Shown here: positions 51,272 to 60,178 of the stretch, piece by piece | Layout: every line of letters begins with the position of its first letter | Position numbering within the stretch: the stretch's first letter is position 1 | DNA from: an uncultured Pseudomonadota bacterium | GTDB lineage: Bacteria > Desulfobacterota > Desulfobulbia > Desulfobulbales > Desulfurivibrionaceae | Assembly (NCBI GenBank): GCA_937868185.1 | Contig: CALMMG010000051.1 | Location: 1-64,000 of the forward strand | Reading direction: 5' to 3' | DNA length: 64,000 nucleotides | Position numbers and translations under genes: made by a program | Notes under the pieces: model-generated | Told to the model about the DNA's origin: nothing | What the model saw: the letters and a program-made list of their open reading frames with translations, nothing else | The model's database searches: none

Positions 51272-52453
51272 TCAATGATGACCGGGCCTGAAGGCCTTAC
51301 CAAAAAACCGCTCGCCAAGCAGGAAGCCAAGACCAATAAGACCGAAACCACCGAGGGCGATCAGAAACTCAGCGACAGAGGGGATATAAGAAAGATAAGT
51401 CGGCAGCGCATCCCAACCGTCATAGATCGGCACGATCTGACCGGCAACAACGAGGTCATAGCGCTGAAAGTAGGCTCCGACCAAAACCATAAGGGCCGCT
51501 GCAGCCAAGGCCTGCTGGCTCTTCATCCGGGACAGAGTCAAGATAACGATGGGAGCAAGCATACCGATCACGGTCTCAAACACCCAAAAATTCATGGAGA
51601 GCGGTCCCTGGATCAAGCTCAGCGCAGCAAGACGAGCCTCTTCGGTACCACCGGCGAAAGCGGCGATGAATTTCCAGGTCGTGGCAATGACCAGCAGAAC
51701 GAGGGTGCTGAACATAACCTTGCCGGCACCTTGAAGACCTTCACGGGTGAGTTGGCTCATTTCTTCGCCACGCATCTTATAGGCCCAGTTGCTGAACAGG
51801 ATGATCGCGGCAGAACCGGTCATCACAGCCGAGGCAAGAAAATACACCGGCAACTGAGAACCGTACCAGAAAGGACGAGAGGAAAGAGTTGCGAACACTG
51901 CGCCCAGATTGGTGTTTGCGGCAAGCTCAGCCAGAGCCCCAAGCACGCCAAGAGTAACGGCCATGGAGTATTTCTTGGTCAGGATCAGGTAAAACTCAAC
52001 AAACATGAAACCAACGGCCATACTGTACAGCGTTCCCATCCACCAGATGTTGGAGGTCAGGTTCGGGGAGAGCATGTTGTAGAGAAGCATGCGGTGGGGA
52101 TTTTCAAGTTCAAGACCGATAATAAGGAACCCGCCGAAAATGACCACGATGGAAAGATATACCATACGGTTGGCAAGCGCGGTCAGGCGGTTATGCCCAA
52201 AGATATGGCTCAAAACAGCAAGAAGGCACAGCCCCGTGGAAATGATGGCGAAATAAGCATAGTTCGCGATCAGAATACCCCAGGGCATTTCCCTGGTGTT
52301 GGCAAAGGCATGTTCATGGCCAACGACCTGGGCATACAGACCGGCACCGATACCAACAAGGGCCAAGACCGCGCAGAGGATGGTGGCTTTGGTCACGGTC
52401 GGGGTAGCGACCTTTTCCTCTGCCATCTCAGCGATTGAGAATGTGTTCAACAT
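51272..52453 (-). CDS. nrfD: NrfD/PsrC-type polytopic quinone oxidoreductase subunit
   Basis: GHEHAFANTREMPWGILIANYAYF; ELENPHRMLLYNMLSPNLTSNIWWMGTLYS; ~9-10 TM segments. Confidence 0.9.
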   Translation of the reverse strand: MLNTFSIAEMAEEKVATPTVTKATILCAVLALVGIGAGLYAQVVGHEHAFANTREMPWGILIANYAYFAIISTGLCLLAVLSHIFGHNRLTALANRMVYLSIVVIFGGFLIIGLELENPHRMLLYNMLSPNLTSNIWWMGTLYSMAVGFMFVEFYLILTKKYSMAVTLGVLGALAELAANTNLGAVFATLSSRPFWYGSQLPVYFLASAVMTGSAAIILFSNWAYKMRGEEMSQLTREGLQGAGKVMFSTLVLLVIATTWKFIAAFAGGTEEARLAALSLIQGPLSMNFWVFETVIGMLAPIVILTLSRMKSQQALAAAALMVLVGAYFQRYDLVVAGQIVPIYDGWDALPTYLSYIPSVAEFLIALGGFGLIGLGFLLGERFFGKAFRPGHH

Positions 52454-52752
52454 GATTTTTCCTCCCTAAGATTTTTTCGTACAGATTAACAGTTAGTTTT
52501 CAACTCACTCCCGGCCAGGGAGTTATTTTTTCCACAAGTTTCTTTTATTTTTCAATTTCAGCCTGCCCTCAAGCAGTTGCTGATATTTTCTGGAGCAAGG
52601 TCTACTTTTTCCGGGCCGCCACCCGATGATTGAGGAGTTTTTCCTCTCCAGAATATTTCCCAACCTCTCCCCGGCCACCTCCTTTTCTGTGCATACGCTT
52701 ATTCGGCAATGGGCTTTTCCCGCGCAACATGCCTTGTTGATCACAGTATAAA

Positions 52753-52767
52753 GCAAGGTACATGCCA
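52753..52767 (-). promoter_or_regulatory. Sigma54-like promoter, one mismatch to core
   Basis: Minus strand TGGCAT-GTACC-TTGC upstream of NrfD gene 51272..52453. Confidence 0.45.
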
Positions 52768-53478
52768 CAACAAACTATCCTGGGTTCGTTTCTTTCAAGC
52801 ATCCTATTTTCCCTAGAGAAGCAGGTAGTTAGAGTTATACAAAAATTCATTTCATATCTGTGCGGAACACATACTGTTTCAAGTTACTTAACACAGTGGG
52901 CATTTTTTGATCCTACCCACACATCAATGTGGACTCAAAAATATCCCACGCAAAATAGTACGACAGACGCATCAAAAAACAGCAAAACAATGCATCTTCA
53001 GCGTGATACACAACAATGCGCCCTCAATGCATACTTCCATTTGCACCATACAGACACATAATAGACCTAGATTGCAAACCTCATTTTATCGTTTAAAATC
53101 AAATATATACCAGCTTAAAATCGCAGACATAACGCAAGATGCGCCATAGCAAGATGCCCCTAATTGCGCCATTCTTGATTTCAAAAAATCTAACCGGGAG
53201 GTAACAGGGAAGAAACATGCTGGTTTTACTCAACAAAAAAAGCAAGAGCGTCGCATGAATACGAACGTCCGCCTTGCCATACTCTTACAGACTAAATCCT
53301 CGCAGGCCCCGATTTGACGCAACACCACTTAAGGCGATAACCTACCTATTATTTGACAATAATAATTACAGGGAGACCAGAGAGTACGACAATGGGCGCT
53401 ACGTCTTCGGGATTGTTGCGTGGACAGGTTTGGCCAAAAAAGGACAAAGGCGATTAAAGAAAGAGAGGAAAATAAAAA

Positions 53479-53515
53479 AAGCGGAAAGCCTTTGCAGTGC
53501 AAAGGCTTTCCGCTT
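53479..53515 (-). terminator. Intrinsic terminator of the FeS-protein/cytochrome operon
   Basis: AAGCGGAAAGCCTTTGC/GCAAAGGCTTTCCGCTT perfect stem with U-tract in the minus direction. Confidence 0.88.
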
Positions 53516-53591
53516 AAAAATAAACCACGCTGAACACCACCGCCCTCAGGCTATCGCGCCGGACGGGTTGGTGTTCAGCCACAGAATAAAA

Positions 53592-54020
53592 TCAATGCTT
53601 CCCTTCAGCCTTGCCCTGAGGCGCTGCCCCGGTCAACTTATTGTACCCCTTCACACCGACATGGCATGTTGCGCAGCGGGTGTTGGAGGCAAAAGCCATC
53701 TGCCCGTCATGGCATGCACCACAGTATTTCCCTTTATACAAAGAAGCCATAGTGAAATCGGCCTTCTGCTCGGCAGTACCAGCAGCCATCTCAAAGATCT
53801 TGTCGTGGCAGTTGTCACAGGAAAGACCTGCATCCATGGTGTGGGTTTTATGGGAAAACGCCACACCTTTCACAGGTTTTGTCCAAAGAATTGGCGCCTT
53901 CGGCCCATAGGTGTCCTCATCGTAGGCTTCTTCACCAAAAGACAGGCTAGAAAAAACAAGGAGCCCGATAACAGCCATCAAGCCCACTATAGTCATTACG
54001 CTCTTGTTGTTGCGTTTCAT
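53592..54020 (-). CDS. Triheme c-type cytochrome (c3/c7 family)
   Basis: N-terminal TM/signal; VAFSHKTHTMDAGLSCDNCH, CGACH, CATCH. Confidence 0.88.
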   Translation of the reverse strand: MKRNNKSVMTIVGLMAVIGLLVFSSLSFGEEAYDEDTYGPKAPILWTKPVKGVAFSHKTHTMDAGLSCDNCHDKIFEMAAGTAEQKADFTMASLYKGKYCGACHDGQMAFASNTRCATCHVGVKGYNKLTGAAPQGKAEGKH

Positions 54021-54042
54021 TACGACCCTCTTCGCTGTTTGG

Positions 54043-54804
54043 TTAATCGTTCATGTAAAACACGTTGGGCATGGCGCCTGTCTCAGGCCGAAGAACCCAA
54101 ACCACCTTTTCAGGCTTGTGAATCAGCTTATAGGCTTCGCTGTCGTAATTGGTGAGATCCCCGAAAATACGAACTCCAGCCGGACACGCAGCAGAACAGG
54201 CCGTCTTGCTCTCGCCCTTGGAAATGCGGGTATCAAAACAGAAGTTGCACTTGTCAACGGCCCTGTTCTCTTCCTTGAAATAGCGGGCATTGTAAGGGCA
54301 AGCAGCCATACAGGTTTTACAACCGATGCAACGCTTGTAATCCATCATGACGATGCCGGTTTTCTTGTCCTTGTAAGTTGCAGTGGTAGGGCAAACCCGA
54401 ACACAGGGCGGCCGATTGCAATGGTTACAGAGCACCGGCATAAAAACCCGCTCCTTCTCACCCCTGGCAATCTCCCGCTCCTGCTGGAGAATGGTAGTAC
54501 GATAGCCATAGGAAGGAACATTGTTGGTCTTCACACAGGCCTCCATGCACCGCTCGCAATCAATACAACGATTCTGGCGGATAACCATGGTGTAATGCGG
54601 ACTGTAAGGGAAAGCCCCGGTTGCCGGCACCGGCCCCATGGCGCTCTCAGCGTTACGGGCAGAGGTCAGGGAAAGCACAGACCCGCCAACAAAAACCCCG
54701 GTTACCGCCAAACCAAAGCGAAGGAATCGCCGCCGCTCCTCGGAAGGAAGGCTTTCCGCCCCCTCATTCTCGAGTTTTTCAAGATCATCTATCTTCATTC
54801 TCAC
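54043..54804 (-). CDS. Tat-exported 4Fe-4S ferredoxin-type electron transfer subunit (NrfC/DsrO-like)
   Basis: ERRRFLRFGLAVTGVFVGG Tat-like signal; CIDCERCMEACVKTN, CNHCNRPPCVRVCPTTATY, CIGCKTCMAACPYNARYF. Confidence 0.92.
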   Translation of the reverse strand: MRMKIDDLEKLENEGAESLPSEERRRFLRFGLAVTGVFVGGSVLSLTSARNAESAMGPVPATGAFPYSPHYTMVIRQNRCIDCERCMEACVKTNNVPSYGYRTTILQQEREIARGEKERVFMPVLCNHCNRPPCVRVCPTTATYKDKKTGIVMMDYKRCIGCKTCMAACPYNARYFKEENRAVDKCNFCFDTRISKGESKTACSAACPAGVRIFGDLTNYDSEAYKLIHKPEKVVWVLRPETGAMPNVFYMND

Positions 54805-55142
54805 GTCTCCTCAATGTATTTCAGAAGGGTGCTCGACCTCTTCCACCCTTCAGGAATCGGATAATCCGGAAGGTACTTAAGCAATTAATCTTTGGATTAA
54901 TTGCCGATGGGTAAATTGCCCGCATTGTAATTTGACAAGCCCGCATGTCAAGACAATTTTTTTTACGAGTGTTTTCATAAAAATCAACAAACTGCTCTCC
55001 TCTACAAACAACCCCTATCAACAGACCAGAAAAAACCGCTGGTTGCGCCTTTCTGCAAGCATACCCTGTTTTTTTCTGCTATATTTTTATACTCGATAAT
55101 TCTTATTAAAATATAGCGGAACAACTAACCCTGAACACCACA

Positions 55143-57542
55143 ATGGAAAAGACGACGACCCCACCATCTGCCCCCCCTGTCCAGGAAGCAGTTTTCATCG
55201 TAAATGAAAACTGGCAGATCACCTCCTTCAACGAAGCAGCCCAAAGCCTTATGGGCCTTACTACTGGCGAGACCATCGGCAAGAGTTGCCAAGATGTGTT
55301 TAGCGGGGCAGGCAGATTCGAAGCCCTTTGCAGCCTTTATGGACCGTTGGCCACAGGAAAGGCCATGCATGGACTCCGGGTCGTGATGAACAAGCCGGAC
55401 AGCAAGGAGTCGATTATCCTTCTGGTCACGGCGATCCCTATTCCCGACAAAAACGGCAAACTCTCCGGGGCAATCATCACCCTCCGGGACGCCAGCGACC
55501 CCGGCCAGATCTACCCGTTGGTCCTGGACAGCATTGCCGATGGTGTCTTTACTGTGGATAAGCGCTTTCGCATCACCTCCTTCAATAATGCGGCGGAACA
55601 AATCACCGGCTGGACAGCACAAGAAGTAGTGGGCACCTCCTGCCATAAAATTTTCCAGTCCAACATCTGCGGGGCGGACTGCATTCTGGCCCAAAGCGTC
55701 AACGAAGGAAAGTCCATCGTCAATCGTTCCATCTATATCAAGGGAAAAAATGGCCGTACTATCCCAATCAACATCAGCGCCTCACCGCTTGTTGATCCGG
55801 AAGGCCAGGTCATCGGCGGGGTCGAAACTTTCCGGGATGTTACCTCCAGCCTACAACAGGACCTCATCCTTGACAGCATTGCCGACGGCGTCTTTACCGT
55901 GGACCGGAACTGGACCCTTACCTCCTTCAACCGGGCGGCGGAGCACATCACCGGCTGGCATAAGGATGAGGTTCTCGGCAAACCCTGCAACACCATTTTC
56001 CACTCCAGCGTCTGCGGAGACAACTGCATTCTCGCCCAGAGCGTTGAGAGTGGCAAACCCATTGGTAACCGCTCCATATTTATCAAAGGCAAAGACGGGG
56101 AGACAATTCCGATCAGCATCAGCGCCGCCCCACTTACCGACCCGGATGGGGACGTGATCGGCGGAGTGGAAACCTTCCGCGACCTAACCTCGGTCATGAC
56201 CAAGGATCTGGTGTTGGAAAGTATCGCCGACGGCGTGTTCACCGTAAATCGCAGCTGGAAGATCACCTCCTTCAACCGGGCGGCCGAACTGATTACAGGC
56301 TGGAAACGGCAAGACGCTATCGGCAAGTCGTGTAGTGACGTGTTTCATTCGAGCATCTGCGGCGATAACTGCGCTATTGCTCAAAGCCTTTACAGCGGCA
56401 AGCCTGTGTCCAACCGCTCCATCTTTGTCAAAAACATCGAAGGCAAGCAGATTCCTTTAAGCATTAGCGCCGCACCGCTTCTTGACCACGAAGGCAATGT
56501 TATCGGCGGAGTGGAAACCTTCCGAGATCTCAGCGTGGTCACGGAACTCCGCAAGCAGCTTTCCAGACGCTACACCTTTGGCGAAATTCTCAGCAAGAGC
56601 GCCTCTATGCAGCGCATCTTCAGCATCCTGCCAGAAATCGCCCGAAGCGAGAGCAATGTCCTAGTCCTCGGCGAGTCTGGCACAGGTAAGGAACTGGTGG
56701 CCCGTGCCATTCACACCTCAAGCCAGCGCAACAAAGGCCCCTTCATGGCGGTCAACTGCGGAGCCCTACCTGAAACCCTGCTTGAGTCGGAACTTTTTGG
56801 CTACAAGGCCGGCGCCTTCACTGACGCCAAACACGACAGACCAGGCCGCTTTGCCAGCGCCGAGAAAGGAACCCTGTTCCTCGACGAAATCGGCGATATC
56901 CCTGCCTCCCTCCAGGTCAAACTCCTGCGGGTTCTCCAGGAAAAGGTATATGAGCCCCTGGGCTCCAACAAACCGGTCAAATCTGACGTGCGGATCATCG
57001 CCGCCACCAATCGCAACCTGCAGCAGCTTGTTCAAGAAGGCCTCTTCCGAGAAGATCTCTTCTATCGCCTGAACGTGGTGAAGATTCTGCTCCCGCCCCT
57101 GCGTGACCGCATGGAAGACATCCCCATGCTCGCCGAACATTTCACCAAACAGTTCAGCACCCAACAGGGCAAGGATATCGTCGGAATCTCCGACGAAGCC
57201 TTAGGCATCCTTATGCGCTACAACTTCCCCGGCAATATCCGCGAACTGGAAAACATCATCGAGTACTCATTCATCCTCTGCCATGGCGGCTTTATCAGAC
57301 CGGAACACCTGCCCGAGCCCTTTGCCCCCAAAACCCAAGGGAGCCAGGAACCCGGCGCCATCCCCCTCCACAAGCCACAACCCCTGGACGAGATTGAAAA
57401 ACAGGCAATTTTTCAGTCCCTGGAGCGGAATCACTGGCGGCGGATGACCACCTGCCGGGAACTGAAGATATCCAAAGACACGCTGCGCCGAAAGATAGAA
57501 CGGTATGGACTGAGAAATCCATTTGACGAGGAACTCGACTAG
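55143..57542 (+). CDS. Sigma54-dependent transcriptional activator with four PAS domains
   Basis: PAS repeats; GESGTGKELVARAIH, GAFTDAKHDRPGRFASAEKGTLFLDEIGDI; Fis-like HTH. Confidence 0.95.
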   Translation: MEKTTTPPSAPPVQEAVFIVNENWQITSFNEAAQSLMGLTTGETIGKSCQDVFSGAGRFEALCSLYGPLATGKAMHGLRVVMNKPDSKESIILLVTAIPIPDKNGKLSGAIITLRDASDPGQIYPLVLDSIADGVFTVDKRFRITSFNNAAEQITGWTAQEVVGTSCHKIFQSNICGADCILAQSVNEGKSIVNRSIYIKGKNGRTIPINISASPLVDPEGQVIGGVETFRDVTSSLQQDLILDSIADGVFTVDRNWTLTSFNRAAEHITGWHKDEVLGKPCNTIFHSSVCGDNCILAQSVESGKPIGNRSIFIKGKDGETIPISISAAPLTDPDGDVIGGVETFRDLTSVMTKDLVLESIADGVFTVNRSWKITSFNRAAELITGWKRQDAIGKSCSDVFHSSICGDNCAIAQSLYSGKPVSNRSIFVKNIEGKQIPLSISAAPLLDHEGNVIGGVETFRDLSVVTELRKQLSRRYTFGEILSKSASMQRIFSILPEIARSESNVLVLGESGTGKELVARAIHTSSQRNKGPFMAVNCGALPETLLESELFGYKAGAFTDAKHDRPGRFASAEKGTLFLDEIGDIPASLQVKLLRVLQEKVYEPLGSNKPVKSDVRIIAATNRNLQQLVQEGLFREDLFYRLNVVKILLPPLRDRMEDIPMLAEHFTKQFSTQQGKDIVGISDEALGILMRYNFPGNIRELENIIEYSFILCHGGFIRPEHLPEPFAPKTQGSQEPGAIPLHKPQPLDEIEKQAIFQSLERNHWRRMTTCRELKISKDTLRRKIERYGLRNPFDEELD
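55524..56558 (+). repeat. Three in-frame 345-nt tandem PAS-encoding repeats
   Basis: Equivalent LxSIADGVFTV codons at 55524, 55869 and 56214: spacing exactly 345 nt. Confidence 0.9.
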
Positions 57543-57563
57543 ACATCCCTTTTACATTACAAC

Positions 57564-57603
57564 AAAAAAAAGGCCGGAGAGAGTTTCTCTCCGGCCTTTT
57601 TTT
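57564..57603. terminator. Bidirectional intrinsic terminator
   Basis: A-tract GGCCGGAGAGA gtt TCTCTCCGGCC T-tract between convergent genes. Confidence 0.92.
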
Positions 57604-57627
57604 GTTATTCGTTGACCACCAGCTGTA

Positions 57628-58074
57628 TCAACTGCGCCCGACCTGTTTTTTGCGACCAGAACCGGCACTTTTCCTGGCCCGGTCGGCCGCCTTGGCTTTT
57701 TTTTCCGCTACCTCGTCGCCCGCGACACGCAACGACCGCGGCACAGCCCTGTCACAAAGACATTCGCAGGTTTCATGCACATCACTGGGACATTCTGCAA
57801 TCTCCCAGCATGGCGCAAGCGTCAACAACCTTTTCAACCCCGGAATACTGATCCCCTGATCGTGGATCATGGAGCGCACACATGACACCCACTTTATGTC
57901 ATTCAAGGAATACAGCCGCCGGGAGCCATTATGCTGGGGATGAACCAGCCCATCTGCCTCGTAGATACGAAGTGTTCTCGGATGAACATCCAACAGCTTT
58001 GCTGCCACCCCTATGGGGTAAATCGGCAAATCGGGCCGCAAAGGCTGGATGGCCGTTTTTTTCTTGGCCACCAT
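57628..58074 (-). CDS. MerR/HspR-type transcriptional regulator with C-terminal Cys motif
   Basis: YPIGVAAKLLDVHPRTLRIYEADGLVHP...CWEIAECPSDVHETCECLC; start set at MVAKKK. Confidence 0.88.
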   Translation of the reverse strand: MVAKKKTAIQPLRPDLPIYPIGVAAKLLDVHPRTLRIYEADGLVHPQHNGSRRLYSLNDIKWVSCVRSMIHDQGISIPGLKRLLTLAPCWEIAECPSDVHETCECLCDRAVPRSLRVAGDEVAEKKAKAADRARKSAGSGRKKQVGRS

Positions 58075-58093
58075 ATCCTTCTCCTCCGCGCGC

Positions 58094-59287
58094 TTAATGA
58101 TCCTCGGACAGATGCCCCCTGAAAAGTCTCTCACCCATGAAGAAACCCATGACACAGAGACCCATTGCCCCTGCAGTAATCACAATCTCATGCAGGGAAG
58201 GGGTGTAGGTTAACAACTCGGGCATATCAACAACCCCGAGTTCGCTATACCAAGGAACAAGCTGCCCAACCACAACCAGGTCGTAGCGCATGAAGAAGAT
58301 GCCGACTATACCGGAAACGGAGGCCCAAAAGAGAACGGGGATGTTTTTGGCGCGGGCGGCCAGAATCATGGCAAAGGGAATGACCATGCCGAGCATGACC
58401 TCACCAAGCCAGAAATTAATCGCATAGGGACCACTCACCAGAGCCATCATGGCCTCATATTTCCCTGGCGGCTGACCACTGATGCCGGTGATCATCTTCC
58501 AGGTGGTGAAGAACATAATCACCGCAATCAGGGTTGCCCCCAATTTTGCCGTGGCCATAAGTGAACCCTCCAGCTTCTCGCTCATTTTCCAGCCATTTGC
58601 CCGATACCCCAGGCAATGGAAGAAAATAACCGCAGCGCAGCCGGACATCATGGCGGAGGTGATAAAATAAATGGGCATATACGGACCATGCCAGAACTCA
58701 CGACCGCTGAGCAGGCCAAAAACCGCGCCAAGGTTACTGTGCGCGGCGATACCGGAAATAACCCCCAGCAGACCGAGCATTCCGGCGGTTTTGTGCTTTT
58801 CCATCTGCAACAGCGCAAACTCGACAACCATAAAAAAGAGATACGCACCATACAAGGTTCCCATCCACCAGATATTGGAAGTGGGGTTTGGAGATAAGAT
58901 ATTATAGATGGGCATACGCCAGGGGTTTTCGATCTCAAACGCGATCACGAAAAAACCGGCGACGATGGTGACGATAGCCATGAACACCGAACGCTTGGCA
59001 ATGGGCTTGAATGCTTCAACCCCAAAGACATGACCAATGGAGGAAACCAAACACAGACCTGTAGAACTGACCACAAAAAAAACATAGGCGGCGATCAGCA
59101 GCCCCCAGGGAACATCCCGGGTAACGCCAAAGGTGTGCTCATGCCCGGCATACATGGAATGCAACCCGGCAGCCAAACCAAGAGCCGCGAGCAGACCACC
59201 GATGGCAATGACAGCATTATACGAACGCGAGGGACTGGCAACAAGGCCTCCCTCCTGCGGCAAAACATCCGCTAAAAAATTATTCAT
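58094..59287 (-). CDS. nrfD: NrfD/PsrC-type polytopic quinone oxidoreductase subunit (paralog of 51272..52453)
   Basis: GHEHTFGVTRDVPWGLLIAAYVFF; EIENPWRMPIYNILSPNPTSNIWWMGTLYG. Confidence 0.9.
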   Translation of the reverse strand: MNNFLADVLPQEGGLVASPSRSYNAVIAIGGLLAALGLAAGLHSMYAGHEHTFGVTRDVPWGLLIAAYVFFVVSSTGLCLVSSIGHVFGVEAFKPIAKRSVFMAIVTIVAGFFVIAFEIENPWRMPIYNILSPNPTSNIWWMGTLYGAYLFFMVVEFALLQMEKHKTAGMLGLLGVISGIAAHSNLGAVFGLLSGREFWHGPYMPIYFITSAMMSGCAAVIFFHCLGYRANGWKMSEKLEGSLMATAKLGATLIAVIMFFTTWKMITGISGQPPGKYEAMMALVSGPYAINFWLGEVMLGMVIPFAMILAARAKNIPVLFWASVSGIVGIFFMRYDLVVVGQLVPWYSELGVVDMPELLTYTPSLHEIVITAGAMGLCVMGFFMGERLFRGHLSEDH

Positions 59288-59376
59288 GGGACAACACTCC
59301 TTTTGCGTAATTTAATCGTTTAATCTTGCGATCCCGCATGACGTAAACCTTGCTCTCAGCCTCAACAGAAGAGGCT

Positions 59377-59487
59377 TCAAGGCAATGTTTCCTCATTGGC
59401 CTGAATCAACGGTTTGATCTTGAGATCAAATACGGTATGGAGCGCTGCGCCTCCGACCCAGAAAAACAAAAACAGTAGACCTTCCAT
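59377..59487 (-). CDS. Putative 36-aa single-TM microprotein upstream of NrfD gene
   Basis: MEGLLFLFFWVGGAALHTVFDLKIKPLIQANEETLP*, preceded by GAGGAG; absent from ORF track because of size. Confidence 0.5.
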   Translation of the reverse strand: MEGLLFLFFWVGGAALHTVFDLKIKPLIQANEETLP

Positions 59488-59973
59488 TTTTTTCTCCTCA
59501 ATCAAACGACCTGATCTCCCAGGCTTTTGGTTCATCGTCGACCCGATCGGAATGGCGGTCCCGGACGAATCACTTCTGCGACTTACCAGACAATATTACC
59601 CTTCCCTGCGGCCCTCCTTTGCATGTTGTTTATTAGTGAAAATCTCCAGGGCGCTCCACGATGTAGACCACCCAAGCCAAGTATCTTTATTAGTCAATCT
59701 ACAGAATGGAAAAAGCTATTGTCAAGTTCTTATTCTTTTCATATTCCACATTTTGGTCTTTTTTTTATGCACATTTATCCCACTATTCAATTACCGCTGC
59801 ATAGAATGGCGCAATATCGCATTTTTCGGCAATATTGCAACTCAGGATTTCACGCCGAATCATAGCGCAAAAACAGCCAGATAAACAACATAACAAACGA
59901 ACACCAAACACAGACCTCTGGCTTCGTCGCCAAAAAAACACCAACCACATAACACTGACCACACCAACCAATA

Positions 59974-60024
59974 ATGGCTCGTTTTGATCCTGATTACACC
60001 ACAGGAAGGATCAAAACGAGCCAT
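59974..60024. repeat. 18-bp perfect inverted repeat (outer arms ACACTG/CAGTGT at 59952-60030)
   Basis: ATGGCTCGTTTTGATCCT - 15 nt - AGGATCAAAACGAGCCAT. Confidence 0.9.
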
Positions 60025-60152
60025 CAGTGTACAACTGTCCCCACAGGGGAAATCCGGAAAACCCAAAAAATACCGCAATATAAATCAGGCAACCTACTAA
60101 AACTACACAACAAAAAAAATAACAACGAACAAATTGCCAACTATCGACACAC

Positions 60153-60167
60153 TGGCACGCACATTGC
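60153..60167 (+). promoter_or_regulatory. Sigma54 (-24/-12) promoter
   Basis: TGGCAC-GCACA-TTGC exact core and spacing in intergenic DNA. Confidence 0.7.
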
Positions 60168-60178
60168 TAAGACTACAC

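Noticed and set aside
51260-52438. 392-aa plus-strand ORF
   Set aside because: Antisense to the clear NrfD gene; low-complexity translation without recognisable domain, a shadow ORF.
53274-54155. 293-aa plus-strand ORF
   Set aside because: Covers the antisense of the triheme cytochrome gene and its terminator; no domain evidence.
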